DNA of 64,000 nucleotides from contig NZ_AP018441.1 of assembly GCF_009937975.1 (NCBI RefSeq), positions 310,001-374,000 on the forward strand, written 5' to 3'. The position numbers and the translations under genes were made by a program. The notes beneath the pieces were generated by a model. That model did not search any database and had not been told where the DNA came from. It saw nothing but the letters and a program-made list of their open reading frames with translations. Below are positions 46,530 to 55,208 of the stretch, in pieces (position 1 is the stretch's first letter; each line of letters begins with the position of its first letter). The stretch is from Undibacterium sp. YM2 (GTDB taxonomy: Bacteria > Pseudomonadota > Gammaproteobacteria > Burkholderiales > Burkholderiaceae_D).

Positions 46530-48355
46530 TGCCAGCTTCCACATACGCAGAATACACACTTGCTGAATTACTGGGCTGGCCGCTGCTGCATTTTGTCTGG
46601 CAGGGCGCACTGATCGCCAGTATCTCCGCCATTTTGCTGGCCGTGACCCGTAATGCCCGCCCGCAATTGCGGTATGCACTGGCTTGCACGGCAATGCTGG
46701 CTTGTTTGTTGTGGCCAGCGCTAGGCATAGTGCAACAATGGCAAGACCCGCAAACCATCAACCTCGAAACAGCCATACAACTGGCCGGCAAAGCCAGCAT
46801 TTCACTGGACCTGGTCTGGGTCAGGCAAAGCCTGCTTGCTGCACAGATCGAGGCCTGGCTGCCGCTGGTAGTCACCCTGTGGAGCATGGGTGTGCTATTG
46901 ATGTTGATGCGCCTGGCATTGGGCTTGCTGTGGGTGTATCGCCTCGGTCAACATGGCAATGATATTGCAGTGCTGACGCAGCAATGGCAGGCACGCACCA
47001 ATCAACTGGCCTATCAATTTGCCATACGCCGCCAGGTGCAGGTGAAGTTCCAGCAAGACTTGTTGAGCCCGGTCACTTATGGCTGTATCAAGCCTGTCGT
47101 GGTCATGCCTGCATCCTTATTAACCGGCATGGCACCCGACATGATAGAGGCCTTGCTGGCACATGAACTGGCCCACATCAAGCGCTGGGATTATGTTGTG
47201 AACCTCTTGCAAAACCTGGTCTTGTCGCTGTTGTTTTATCACCCCGCAGTGTGGTGGATTTCCAAGCGCATCGATGCTGAAAGAGAACTGATTGCCGACG
47301 ACATGGCAGCCGCTATGCTGGGCCAGACCCGCCCACTGGCGCGTGCCCTGCAAGTGCTGGATAAATTGCAGATAGCTGCAATGCCGCAAGCCGCGATGGC
47401 GGCCAACGGCGGTGATTTGCTGTCACGCATCAAACGCCTGGTGCGCCCTGATTCACAACCCTGGCACTGGAAGATGGCCGCACCGGTGCTCGGTATTGCT
47501 GCGGCACTGTTGCTGGTATTGCAAACCCAGGTCAATGCCGCACCTGAGCCCTCAGTGCCATCAGCCCCAGTTGCTGCCGCAAAAGCAGAACCAGTTACTC
47601 ATATCAGCGCCTATGTCAAAACCAGTTCGGAACATGTACTGGTAGTGGATGAGCAAAGTGGCAAAGTCTTGCTGGAAAAAAATGCCGACACCATCGTACC
47701 CATCGCATCCATCAGCAAACTGATGACAGCTATGGTGACGCTGGATGCAAAGCTCGATAAAGATGAGGCCATTACCATCAGCAAAGAAGACGTGGCGGGC
47801 TGGCATACCAACCAGGTCAAACTGCAGCCAGGCACGGTGCTGTCGCGCCAGACCTTGCTGGAATTGGCGCTGATTCCTTCCAGCAATGCGGCTGCCAAGG
47901 CGCTGGCCAGGACTTATCCCGGTGGCAAGCCTGCCTTTGTCGCAGCCTTGCAAAGCAAGACGGCCAGCCTGGGTTTGCAGGCTACCCATCTGGAAGAAGC
48001 GGCGGGTATCTCACCCAATAACCGCTCGAATGCCAGAGATATTGCCCGCCTGGTCAAGGCTGCAGCCAGTTACCCTGAATTGCGCAATCTGGCCAGCCGC
48101 AGTGAAGGTAGCTATACCGTTGCCGGGCAAACTTATGACTACCAGAGCACCAACAGCCTGACGGCCAGCAAGGACTGGGACATCAGCCTGTCAAAAACCG
48201 GGTACTCCAAAATCGCAGGCCGCTGCCTGACCATGCGTACTACCATCGCTGGCAAGCCCGTCATCATGGTCTTGCTGAATGCAAAAAACAGCGACGTGCG
48301 TACCGATGATGTGATGCACATACGCACTGCGCTGGAAACTGCCAAGCCCGGCTAA
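46526..48355 (+). CDS. BlaR1-type M56 metallopeptidase fused to PBP7-like S11 peptidase domain
   Basis: A 609-residue membrane protein. The N-terminal half (about 1-335) is an M56 peptidase with membrane helices near 20-40, 50-70, 110-138, 224-245 and 316-334 and the zinc motif HELAH (213-217). After an Ala/Pro linker (about 337-357) comes a periplasmic serine peptidase domain with SxxK S395-K398, SSN (452-454) and KTG (557-559). Its sequence resembles E. coli PbpG (PBP7), with ASISKLMTAMVTLDAKLDKD and HLEEAAGISPNNRSNARDI. In classic BlaR1 the sensor is class D-beta-lactamase-like, so this fusion is unusual. Acylation of S395 by a beta-lactam could activate the protease. Confidence 0.88.
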   Translation: MMPASTYAEYTLAELLGWPLLHFVWQGALIASISAILLAVTRNARPQLRYALACTAMLACLLWPALGIVQQWQDPQTINLETAIQLAGKASISLDLVWVRQSLLAAQIEAWLPLVVTLWSMGVLLMLMRLALGLLWVYRLGQHGNDIAVLTQQWQARTNQLAYQFAIRRQVQVKFQQDLLSPVTYGCIKPVVVMPASLLTGMAPDMIEALLAHELAHIKRWDYVVNLLQNLVLSLLFYHPAVWWISKRIDAERELIADDMAAAMLGQTRPLARALQVLDKLQIAAMPQAAMAANGGDLLSRIKRLVRPDSQPWHWKMAAPVLGIAAALLLVLQTQVNAAPEPSVPSAPVAAAKAEPVTHISAYVKTSSEHVLVVDEQSGKVLLEKNADTIVPIASISKLMTAMVTLDAKLDKDEAITISKEDVAGWHTNQVKLQPGTVLSRQTLLELALIPSSNAAAKALARTYPGGKPAFVAALQSKTASLGLQATHLEEAAGISPNNRSNARDIARLVKAAASYPELRNLASRSEGSYTVAGQTYDYQSTNSLTASKDWDISLSKTGYSKIAGRCLTMRTTIAGKPVIMVLLNAKNSDVRTDDVMHIRTALETAKPG

Positions 48356-48377
48356 ACCGCAGCGCCGATTTACGTAC

Positions 48378-48414
48378 TGACTGTCCTGCGCCCTGAATGG
48401 CGCAAGGACCAGTC
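48378..48414 (+). repeat. Long hairpin between the M56-S11 and TonB-receptor genes
   Basis: TGACTGTCCTGCGCC (48378-48392) pairs with GGCGCAAGGACCAGTCA (48398-48414) with small bulges around a 5-base loop. No T-run follows, so it may be a partial terminator or an RNA-stability element that lowers expression of the downstream genes. Confidence 0.5.
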
Positions 48415-48454
48415 ACGCCCCTTACACCCACCTAACATACCTTTTAATCTGTCG

Positions 48455-50653
48455 ATGAAAGAAAACATCATGCTTTTTCAGCAGGCATCAACACGTCTAT
48501 CTACCATAGCGCTCAGTGTTCTGGCACTGTTTGCCGGTAAGCAGGCGTCGGCACAACAACAGGCACAGCAAACACCACAACAGGTAGAAATCAATGCAAA
48601 GTCACAACCCAATCGCGATCGTCAAGACGATGTAGGCATGCGCAGCATCTATGGCCGTGAAGACATAGAAAAATACGGTGACACCAATCTCAGCGAAGTC
48701 TTGAAACGCCTGCCCGGCATCAGTGTCACCGAGAGCAAGGGCAAGGGCGCAGAGATACGCATGCGCGGCCTCGGTAATGGTTACACACAGATATTATTGA
48801 ATGGCCAGACTACGCCAGTAGGTTTCACCATAGACAGCATCGCCCCTGACCTGATAGAAAAAATAGAAGTCATGCGTGTTGCCAGTGCCGATGTCAGTGC
48901 CCAGAGTATTGCCGGAACGATCAATATCATCCTCAAGAAAAAAAGCAGCAATCAGGCGACAGAAATCAAAGCCAATACCAGCCTGCAGGCCGGACGCTTG
49001 TCGGGCAACCTGTCATGGAGTTTGGGAGATCAACTGGGCGATCATCCTGAAATTTCTTACGTGCTGGCCGGCACGTTCGAGAGCAATGTCAATCAGCTCA
49101 ATACCCTGGCGACAGAAAGCCAGTCTGAACGCGCGAGCATGCGTGATGCATGGGAAACGACAGCAGACAGACAACTGCAGCAAGGCCAGCAAAACCGTCG
49201 TGATGCGGCCAGCCTGTCGCCACGCCTGAACTGGAAAATCAATGCGCAAGACAGTCTGAGCTGGCAGGGCAATCTGACTCTCGCCAGACAGGAGCAGACC
49301 AAGCAGGAAAAAGAAAATACCTATGTCGGTGACAGTACCGATTTCCCTGATAATCACTCCATCTGGACTGCTCATGTATTCACCTCGCGTAATGATCTCA
49401 GTTGGGAACGTCGCCTCGCCGACAGTGCCAGGCTCAGCATGAACCTGGGCTGGAACAGCCTGGACAGATCGACCAAATTCCATTTCTGGGGCAAGGACAA
49501 TGCAGGTACATCAAAAATACATCGTTATGTCACCGGTGATGCCGATGAAAATGAATACCGCTTCAATGGCAAATACCTGGCACCGTATTCAGAATCACAT
49601 GTGCTGAGTCTGGGCTGGGAAGCCAGCCGGGCATTGCGTCATGAAAACCGTATTGAACAGGAATTCAATCTCCTTCCTGACAGCGCACACTACTATCAGG
49701 CGAGTCTGCAAAAACAGGCCATCTATCTGCAGGATGAATGGACTATCAACAGCGCCTGGTCAGCTTACCTGGGTTTGCGCATGGAGCGCATCAGCAGCAA
49801 TAGCAAAGAAGCAGGTAATTTTGATTTTCAAAATAATGCAAGCATGCTCAGTCCTATACTGCAAAGTGTCTGGAAAATCGACGCCCAAAGACAATGGCGC
49901 ATGGCACTCAACCGCAGTTTTAAATTGCCTACCGTGGGTAATCTCGTACCACGCCTGTTCCGCATCGATAACAACAATACCCCGCTCAATTCAGATTTTC
50001 AGGGCAATCCCAACTTGCGGGCAGAACGCGCCTGGGGCATGGAGCTGGCTTATGAGCACTACCTGACCGAGAGTAGCGTCATCAGCGCCAACACCTATTG
50101 GCGACGGATAGATGATGTCATGCTCGAACAGACTACACAAATTGGCAGCACCTGGGTCAGCAGTCTCGCCAACAATGGCCGCGCCCGTATCCTTGGTCTG
50201 GAAATTGAGGCAAAACTGAACTTGCAGCAACTGGCAGCCCGCATGCCAGCGCTGGAGTTGCGTGCCAATTTCAACCGCAACTGGTCAAGGGTAGAACAAG
50301 TGCCCGGCCCTGATAACCATCTGGCACAACAGGCGGGTTTGCTGGTCAGTGCTGGTGCCGACTACCAGATCAATCCCGCCTTGCGTGTGGGGGCAGATTA
50401 CAGCTACCAGGCCGCGAATAATATTCGTGAATCAGCTTATCTGACAGGGCACAACAGCCCCAGACGTCATCTCGATATTTACCTGGCCTGGAAGCAAAAC
50501 AAGCAAAGTCAGTTGCGTTTTTCAGTCAGTAATGTGCTGCAACAAGACAAGCTCGACAGCGGCATCTACACCAATGCAGTTTCACGCTGGACAGATATCA
50601 ATCAACAGCAGTCAGCAAGAACCTGGCGGCTGGTATGGGAAGTGAAGTTGTAG
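48455..50653 (+). CDS. TonB-dependent outer-membrane receptor
   Basis: A receptor of up to 732 residues. It has a signal peptide (cut near ASA-QQQ), a plug domain (about 45-175: SEVLKRLPGISVTESKGKG, IRMRGLGNGYTQILLNGQ and SIAGTINIILKK) and a C-terminal beta barrel ending in a hydrophobic strand (SARTWRLVWEVKL). Such receptors use TonB energy to import siderophores, cobalamin, glycans or peptides. The substrate is unknown. The ATG at 48470 (MLFQQAS) is an equally good start. It lies between the sensor-protease and the beta-lactamase, suggesting a link with uptake of a wall-active compound or wall fragment. Confidence 0.9.
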   Translation: MKENIMLFQQASTRLSTIALSVLALFAGKQASAQQQAQQTPQQVEINAKSQPNRDRQDDVGMRSIYGREDIEKYGDTNLSEVLKRLPGISVTESKGKGAEIRMRGLGNGYTQILLNGQTTPVGFTIDSIAPDLIEKIEVMRVASADVSAQSIAGTINIILKKKSSNQATEIKANTSLQAGRLSGNLSWSLGDQLGDHPEISYVLAGTFESNVNQLNTLATESQSERASMRDAWETTADRQLQQGQQNRRDAASLSPRLNWKINAQDSLSWQGNLTLARQEQTKQEKENTYVGDSTDFPDNHSIWTAHVFTSRNDLSWERRLADSARLSMNLGWNSLDRSTKFHFWGKDNAGTSKIHRYVTGDADENEYRFNGKYLAPYSESHVLSLGWEASRALRHENRIEQEFNLLPDSAHYYQASLQKQAIYLQDEWTINSAWSAYLGLRMERISSNSKEAGNFDFQNNASMLSPILQSVWKIDAQRQWRMALNRSFKLPTVGNLVPRLFRIDNNNTPLNSDFQGNPNLRAERAWGMELAYEHYLTESSVISANTYWRRIDDVMLEQTTQIGSTWVSSLANNGRARILGLEIEAKLNLQQLAARMPALELRANFNRNWSRVEQVPGPDNHLAQQAGLLVSAGADYQINPALRVGADYSYQAANNIRESAYLTGHNSPRRHLDIYLAWKQNKQSQLRFSVSNVLQQDKLDSGIYTNAVSRWTDINQQQSARTWRLVWEVKL

Positions 50654-50717
50654 TCCTGCCCGGCAAAATTTGTCCATTTTAAAAACATCAGCTAACAAAA
50701 TTTTTGAGGAAAATATA

Positions 50718-51878
50718 ATGAAATCAGTCGTCCTGCATTTCTATCAAATCAGCATCTTATTCATCGCAGCCATGTTCAGCCTGACAGCCACGGGCGCAGA
50801 AACGGACAAGCTCAAACGTGTCGTTGATGAGGCCATACTCCCGGTACAGGAAAAAAATGCCATCCCCGGCATGGCTGTCGGTATTTTCGTCAATGGCAAA
50901 CAATATGTGTTCAACTACGGGCTAGCATCCAAAGCCGGGAATGTTCCCGTCACCGATAACACCTTGTTTGAGATAGGCTCCATCAGCAAAACCTTTATCG
51001 CCACCATGACCACCCTGGCACAGGGCAGGGGAAAGCTGGCCCTGAACGACAAGGTCGCTGACCACATAGCCAGCCTCAAAGGCTCGCAGTTTGGCGAGAC
51101 TAGCCTGCTGAGCCTGGCAACCCACACGACAGGCGGCTTGCCCCAGCAGGTTCCTGACGAAGTGACCAGTGACGAGCAACTGATCACCTATCTCAAGAAC
51201 TGGAAGCCAGATCACATCCAGGGCACATACCGCACTTACAGCAATATCAGCATAGGCCTGCTCGGCGTTATCGCAGCCCAGAGCCTGCAACAACCCTTCG
51301 CCACCATCATGCAGGAACAGATATTTCCCACTCTCGGCATGAATAATAGTTACATCGTTGTGCCAGAAAGCAAACGCGCAGACTATGCGCAAGGCTATAA
51401 AAAAGACGACACCCCGGTACGCATGAGCGAAGATGTACTCTCGACAGAAGCCTACGGCGTCAGAACCAGCGCCAGCGATCTCGTGCAATTCATCCGCGCG
51501 AATCTGGGGAAAATGGAACTATCCCCCGAATTTGCAGCCGCCCTGAAAAACACCCACACCGGCTACTTCAAAGCGGGCGGCATGACCCAAAGCCTGGTGT
51601 GGGAACTTTATCCCTACCCGACAGATATTGCTGCCGTGATCACAGGCTCATCCCAGCACATGGCCTTTGACGCCACACCGGTGACCAAAATCACGCCACC
51701 GTTCACACCCGGTAAAAACGTTTTTATCCATAAAACCGGCGCCACCGGTGGCTTCGGCGCCTACATCGCCTTTGTACCAGCCAGTAACATGGGCGTCGTC
51801 ATCCTGGCCAACAAGAATTATCCAAATCAGACACGCATAGAGACGGCGCAAAAGATTTTGAGGCAGTTGGGCATGTGA
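50718..51878 (+). CDS. Class C (AmpC-type) beta-lactamase
   Basis: A 386-residue exported serine hydrolase with a signal peptide (cut near residue 27, TGA-ETD). The motifs are SxxK S88-K91, YSN Y174-N176 and KTG K339-G341. All three are exactly 24 residues above the standard class C numbers (S64, Y150, K315), which supports a true class C beta-lactamase rather than a distant esterase. Also seen is LATHTTGGLPQQVP. GAGGA lies seven bases before the ATG at 50718. The control is probably BlaI-type rather than AmpR-type, since no ampR is present. Confidence 0.93.
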   Translation: MKSVVLHFYQISILFIAAMFSLTATGAETDKLKRVVDEAILPVQEKNAIPGMAVGIFVNGKQYVFNYGLASKAGNVPVTDNTLFEIGSISKTFIATMTTLAQGRGKLALNDKVADHIASLKGSQFGETSLLSLATHTTGGLPQQVPDEVTSDEQLITYLKNWKPDHIQGTYRTYSNISIGLLGVIAAQSLQQPFATIMQEQIFPTLGMNNSYIVVPESKRADYAQGYKKDDTPVRMSEDVLSTEAYGVRTSASDLVQFIRANLGKMELSPEFAAALKNTHTGYFKAGGMTQSLVWELYPYPTDIAAVITGSSQHMAFDATPVTKITPPFTPGKNVFIHKTGATGGFGAYIAFVPASNMGVVILANKNYPNQTRIETAQKILRQLGM

Positions 51879-51930
51879 ACTGCTTATTATGAGAAATGCC
51901 ATGCTTTCTTCAAGACTTGTTGACCTCGTA

Positions 51931-51952
51931 GCAAGTTAATCGCAAGTTAATC
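51931..51952 (+). repeat. Exact 11-bp tandem duplication
   Basis: GCAAGTTAATC occurs twice without a gap (51931-51941 and 51942-51952), downstream of the beta-lactamase. It looks like a replication-slippage duplication. Confidence 0.8.
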
Positions 51953-51980
51953 CCGACGAGTTGAATATAGACGAGAGCGT

Positions 51981-52005
51981 AAGGCCGCTATATGCGGCCT
52001 TTTGC
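51981..52005 (+). terminator. Intrinsic terminator after the beta-lactamase
   Basis: AAGGCCGC (51981-51988) and GCGGCCTT (51994-52001) form an 8-bp stem followed by a T-rich run. It closes the blaI to beta-lactamase unit. The rest of the 370-base gap 51879-52248 contains no convincing gene. Confidence 0.85.
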
Positions 52006-52248
52006 TTTTTCATGCTTGCAAAATAGCAACAGTCCATGGATGCACATCTGGCGTATAGCCTGTCAAATCATGTCCATCGCATGAAACATGTGGACGGGGC
52101 GCTGGGGGTTCAGTATTCTTTCATTATTCGTATAGGCTTTCAGGGTTTGCTGCTACAGGATGGGATTCCGTTTTGTCGCTTTCTTGAAGATAGCCAGTCA
52201 TTGCATGCATGTGCATTGATTTTCATGTAATAAGTTCAGGAGTTGGTC

Positions 52249-52947
52249 ATGGCCTCGGAAGAAAATGGTGTAGTGTACGGAACAGAAGATTTGTTGACGA
52301 GTTTATGTAACTCGGTAATACGGGTTTTGAATGTCGCGACGAATAGCAAGGTGCATTATTCTGCCATGGTGCAGCGCATCACCAAGATAGGCTTGAAGCC
52401 GGATATAGGTTGCTTTGTGTTGTTTGACGGTGGCTTTTCCGGCTTGGTCGTATTGAATTTTGATGGCGATACGGCGCTGGAAATCTACGAGAAATACATG
52501 CTCAATATGGGCATGCCCAAATCTGAGCTGGCAACTTCGTTCACTTCTGACGAGGTGGCAAATATCCTCGGTGAGTTGATGAACCAGATTGTTGGTGACT
52601 TCACTGGCAAGATACGCCGCGAGTTGCAGACCAATATCACCCAGAACCAGCCCAAGATGCTGGTGCTGACCAAGCAGGTCATGCTGAGTGTGGATACCCC
52701 GCTGGACAGGCCTGAATTGCGCCGTGTTTCTTTCTTCACCGAGAAAAACAATATCTTCTATCTTGAACTGGCGATAGACAGGACAGAGTTCATCAAGCTG
52801 CATGACTTTGAAGCGCATGAAGTGCCTGATCCAGATGCCCTGCTGCACATGCAGCAGGCGGCAGATCAGAGTGGAGCAGGGACAGCCGCAGCCGCTAGCG
52901 ATGATGATGACGAAAACTCTGAGCTGCTGAAATCCCTGGGAATGTAA
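52249..52947 (+). CDS. DUF3334 protein (CheX/CheC-like features)
   Basis: A 232-residue cytoplasmic protein that matches my memory of DUF3334. The segment EVANILGELMNQIVGDFTGK resembles the E-x2-N motif of CheC/CheX/FliY phosphatases. This suggests a chemotaxis-related or phosphatase-like fold, but activity is unproven. The C-terminus has an acidic, Ala-rich tail ending ENSELLKSLGM. The ATG at 52249 is six bases after CAGGAG; the in-frame TTG at 52243 is too close to it. Confidence 0.75.
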   Translation: MASEENGVVYGTEDLLTSLCNSVIRVLNVATNSKVHYSAMVQRITKIGLKPDIGCFVLFDGGFSGLVVLNFDGDTALEIYEKYMLNMGMPKSELATSFTSDEVANILGELMNQIVGDFTGKIRRELQTNITQNQPKMLVLTKQVMLSVDTPLDRPELRRVSFFTEKNNIFYLELAIDRTEFIKLHDFEAHEVPDPDALLHMQQAADQSGAGTAAAASDDDDENSELLKSLGM

Positions 52948-52981
52948 GAACAGTGCTGATCTGATGTGCTGACCGGAAAAG

Positions 52982-53012
52982 CAAAGGGCCGCAAATGCGG
53001 CCCTTTGTTATT
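52982..53012. terminator. Bidirectional terminator
   Basis: CAAAGGGCCGCA (52982-52993) and TGCGGCCCTTTG (52996-53007) form a perfect 12-bp stem with a 2-base loop, with A- and T-rich flanks, between the convergent DUF3334 and KAS III genes. Confidence 0.88.
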
Positions 53013-53029
53013 TCCGGTCAAGCAAGAAT

Positions 53030-54154
53030 TCAGCCCAGTTTTTTGACGACAACACAGCCTATGGAATAACCAGCACCAAAAGAGCAGATCACGCCTACAT
53101 TGCCAGCTTCCAGATCATCCTGGTATTTGTGGAAGGCGATGATGGAGCCAGCGGACGAAGTATTGGCGTAAGTGTCCAAAATCGTTGGTGATTCTTCTGG
53201 CGTTGCATCGCGGCCCAAAATCATGCGGGCGATGAGCAGGTTCATGTTCAGGTTGGCCTGGTGCAGCCAGTAACGTTTGACATCAGGGATGGCGATGTCG
53301 GCAGCTTGCACCGTCGAGGTGATGACAGACGCAGCCATGGGACAGACATCCTTGAATACCTTGCGTCCTTGCTGGCGGAACAGTTTGTCTGGCTTGCCTA
53401 TGCCGCTTTCATCAGCACGGTTCAAAAAGCCAAAGTTGTTGCGGATATTGTTCGAGAACTGGGTCTTGAGTTTCAGGCCAACGATTTCAAACCGGTGCTT
53501 CGATGTCGCCAGGTCGGCGCGTTCTACGATGATGGCGGTGCAGGCATCACCAAAGATGAAGTGGCTGTCACGGTCGCGCCAGTTCAGGTGGCCGCTGGTG
53601 ATCTCGGGGTTGACGACCAGTACCGCACGCGCCTGGCCGCCTTGGATGGCAGTCACGGCTGCCTGTATGCCAAAGGTGGCGGATGAGCAGGCGACATTGA
53701 TGTCGTAGCCATAGCCGTCTATGCCGAGGGCATTCTGGATTTCCACTGCCATGGCAGGGTAGCCACGTTGCATATTGCTGGCAGCGCAAATGACGGCGTC
53801 AATATCGGCAGCAGTGCGGCCTGCGCGTTCCAGCGCCTGGTTGGCGGCAGCGACTGCCATTTCACACATGATGGATGGTTCTTCATCGCTGCGCTCTGGG
53901 ATGCGTGGCACCATGCGGTTGATGTCGAGCACGCCTTCCTTGTTCATGACAAAGCGGGATTTGATGCCTGAGGCTTTTTCTATGAAGGCGACGCTGGATT
54001 CTTCCAGCGCGACGACGTCACCACTGGCGATGGCCGCGGCGTTTTGCGCATTGTGTTGCTGGACATAAGCATTGAAACTGGCGATCAGTTCTTCATTGGA
54101 AATAGACTGGGAAGGGGTGTACAAGCCGGTGCCGCTGATGACTACTTTGCTCAT
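53030..54154 (-). CDS. Long beta-ketoacyl-ACP synthase III (FabH-like)
   Basis: A 374-residue condensing enzyme of the KAS III family with the full Cys-His-Asn triad: C156 in NVACSSAT, H298 in WLHQANLNMN and N331 in ANTSSAGS. It is about 55 residues longer than E. coli FabH, mainly through an N-terminal insert (about 20-60). It may start fatty-acid synthesis or make a special ketide. It is not in a fab cluster. The start at 54154 has AAGAG upstream. Confidence 0.87.
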   Translation of the reverse strand: MSKVVISGTGLYTPSQSISNEELIASFNAYVQQHNAQNAAAIASGDVVALEESSVAFIEKASGIKSRFVMNKEGVLDINRMVPRIPERSDEEPSIMCEMAVAAANQALERAGRTAADIDAVICAASNMQRGYPAMAVEIQNALGIDGYGYDINVACSSATFGIQAAVTAIQGGQARAVLVVNPEITSGHLNWRDRDSHFIFGDACTAIIVERADLATSKHRFEIVGLKLKTQFSNNIRNNFGFLNRADESGIGKPDKLFRQQGRKVFKDVCPMAASVITSTVQAADIAIPDVKRYWLHQANLNMNLLIARMILGRDATPEESPTILDTYANTSSAGSIIAFHKYQDDLEAGNVGVICSFGAGYSIGCVVVKKLG

Positions 54155-54323
54155 CTCTTGCTTTCTGGTTATGTCGTTCTGAATTATGCGCAAAAATGCG
54201 CGACGAAGTCGCTCGATTTTACACAATAAAGATGACAGTTAAACGAGAAACGCACAGAAATAGAGTGCTTGTTCCAGTTTGGTGCGCCTGGAACAAGCAA
54301 TCTTTAGTGCGGCAATGACAGGG

Positions 54324-55208
54324 TCAGGTAGTCAATTGCTGTTTGTGGTGCAGCAAATGATCTTCAATGAAGGTATTGATGAAGTAATAACCATGGTCAT
54401 AGCCTTCATGGTAGCGCAGTGTCAGCGGCTGTTGCACGCTGGCACAGGCAGTTTTGAAGGCTTCAGGGTGTAGTTGTTCCGCCAAAAATTTGTCGGCAAA
54501 TCCCTGGTCTATCAGTATGCCTTTGGGGAAGGGCGCTTGGCTCTGCTTTTGCATGAGGGCGGTAGCGTCATACTCGACCCAAGCGTTTTGATCAGTTCCC
54601 AGATAGCCGGTGAAAGCTTTTTGTCCCCACGGACATTGGCTTGGTGCTGCGATGGGGGCAAAGGCAGATACGCTTCTGAACAGCTCTGGATGGCGCAAGG
54701 CCAGTACCAGCGCACCATGGCCACCCATGGAATGCCCCATGATGCCGACGCGCGACTTGTCCATGGGCAGGCTGGCCAGCAGCATGGGCAGCAGTTCCGC
54801 GACGATGTAGCTGTGCATGCGGTAGTGCTTGTTCCACGGCGCTTGCGTTGCATCCAGATAAAAACCGGCAGCCACACCAAAATCCCAGTTGTCACTGTCG
54901 CCAGGGATGTTGGCATTGCGTGGGCTGGTGTCTGGCGTGATGAGAATAATGCCTTCGCGTGCGGCAATGGCTTGCGCACCCGCCTTGATCATGAAGGTTT
55001 CTTCAGTGCAGGTCAGGCCAGCCAGGTAAATAATTGCCGGACAAGTCTCACCCGCCATCGCCTGTGGTGGCAGATATACGGAAAACCGCATGGGCAAGCC
55101 TATCTCGGCAGAGTCATGCTGATAAAAGCGCTGCACGCCGCCATGGCAGGCGTGCTGGCTCAGCAAGCTCACTTCTTCTGCATCATCGTTAGATTCGTGC
55201 TGCGTCAT
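54324..55208 (-). CDS. fghA: S-formylglutathione hydrolase
   Basis: A 294-residue alpha/beta hydrolase that splits S-formylglutathione to glutathione and formate. The nucleophile is S160 in MGHSMGGHGA. Other esterase D elements are YLAGLTCTEETF, PDTSPRNANIPGDSDNWDFG and a C-terminal YHEGYDHGYYFI with the catalytic His. An N-terminal Asp/Glu-rich extension of about 15 residues is extra. The start overlaps the stop of the dehydrogenase gene, showing coupled translation of the two steps. Confidence 0.95.
   Translation of the reverse strand: MTQHESNDDAEEVSLLSQHACHGGVQRFYQHDSAEIGLPMRFSVYLPPQAMAGETCPAIIYLAGLTCTEETFMIKAGAQAIAAREGIILITPDTSPRNANIPGDSDNWDFGVAAGFYLDATQAPWNKHYRMHSYIVAELLPMLLASLPMDKSRVGIMGHSMGGHGALVLALRHPELFRSVSAFAPIAAPSQCPWGQKAFTGYLGTDQNAWVEYDATALMQKQSQAPFPKGILIDQGFADKFLAEQLHPEAFKTACASVQQPLTLRYHEGYDHGYYFINTFIEDHLLHHKQQLTT

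Noticed and set aside
52036..52230. 64-residue open frame between the beta-lactamase terminator and the DUF3334 gene
   Set aside because: No Shine-Dalgarno, no recognisable pattern and composition unlike the neighbours. It may be leader sequence only.
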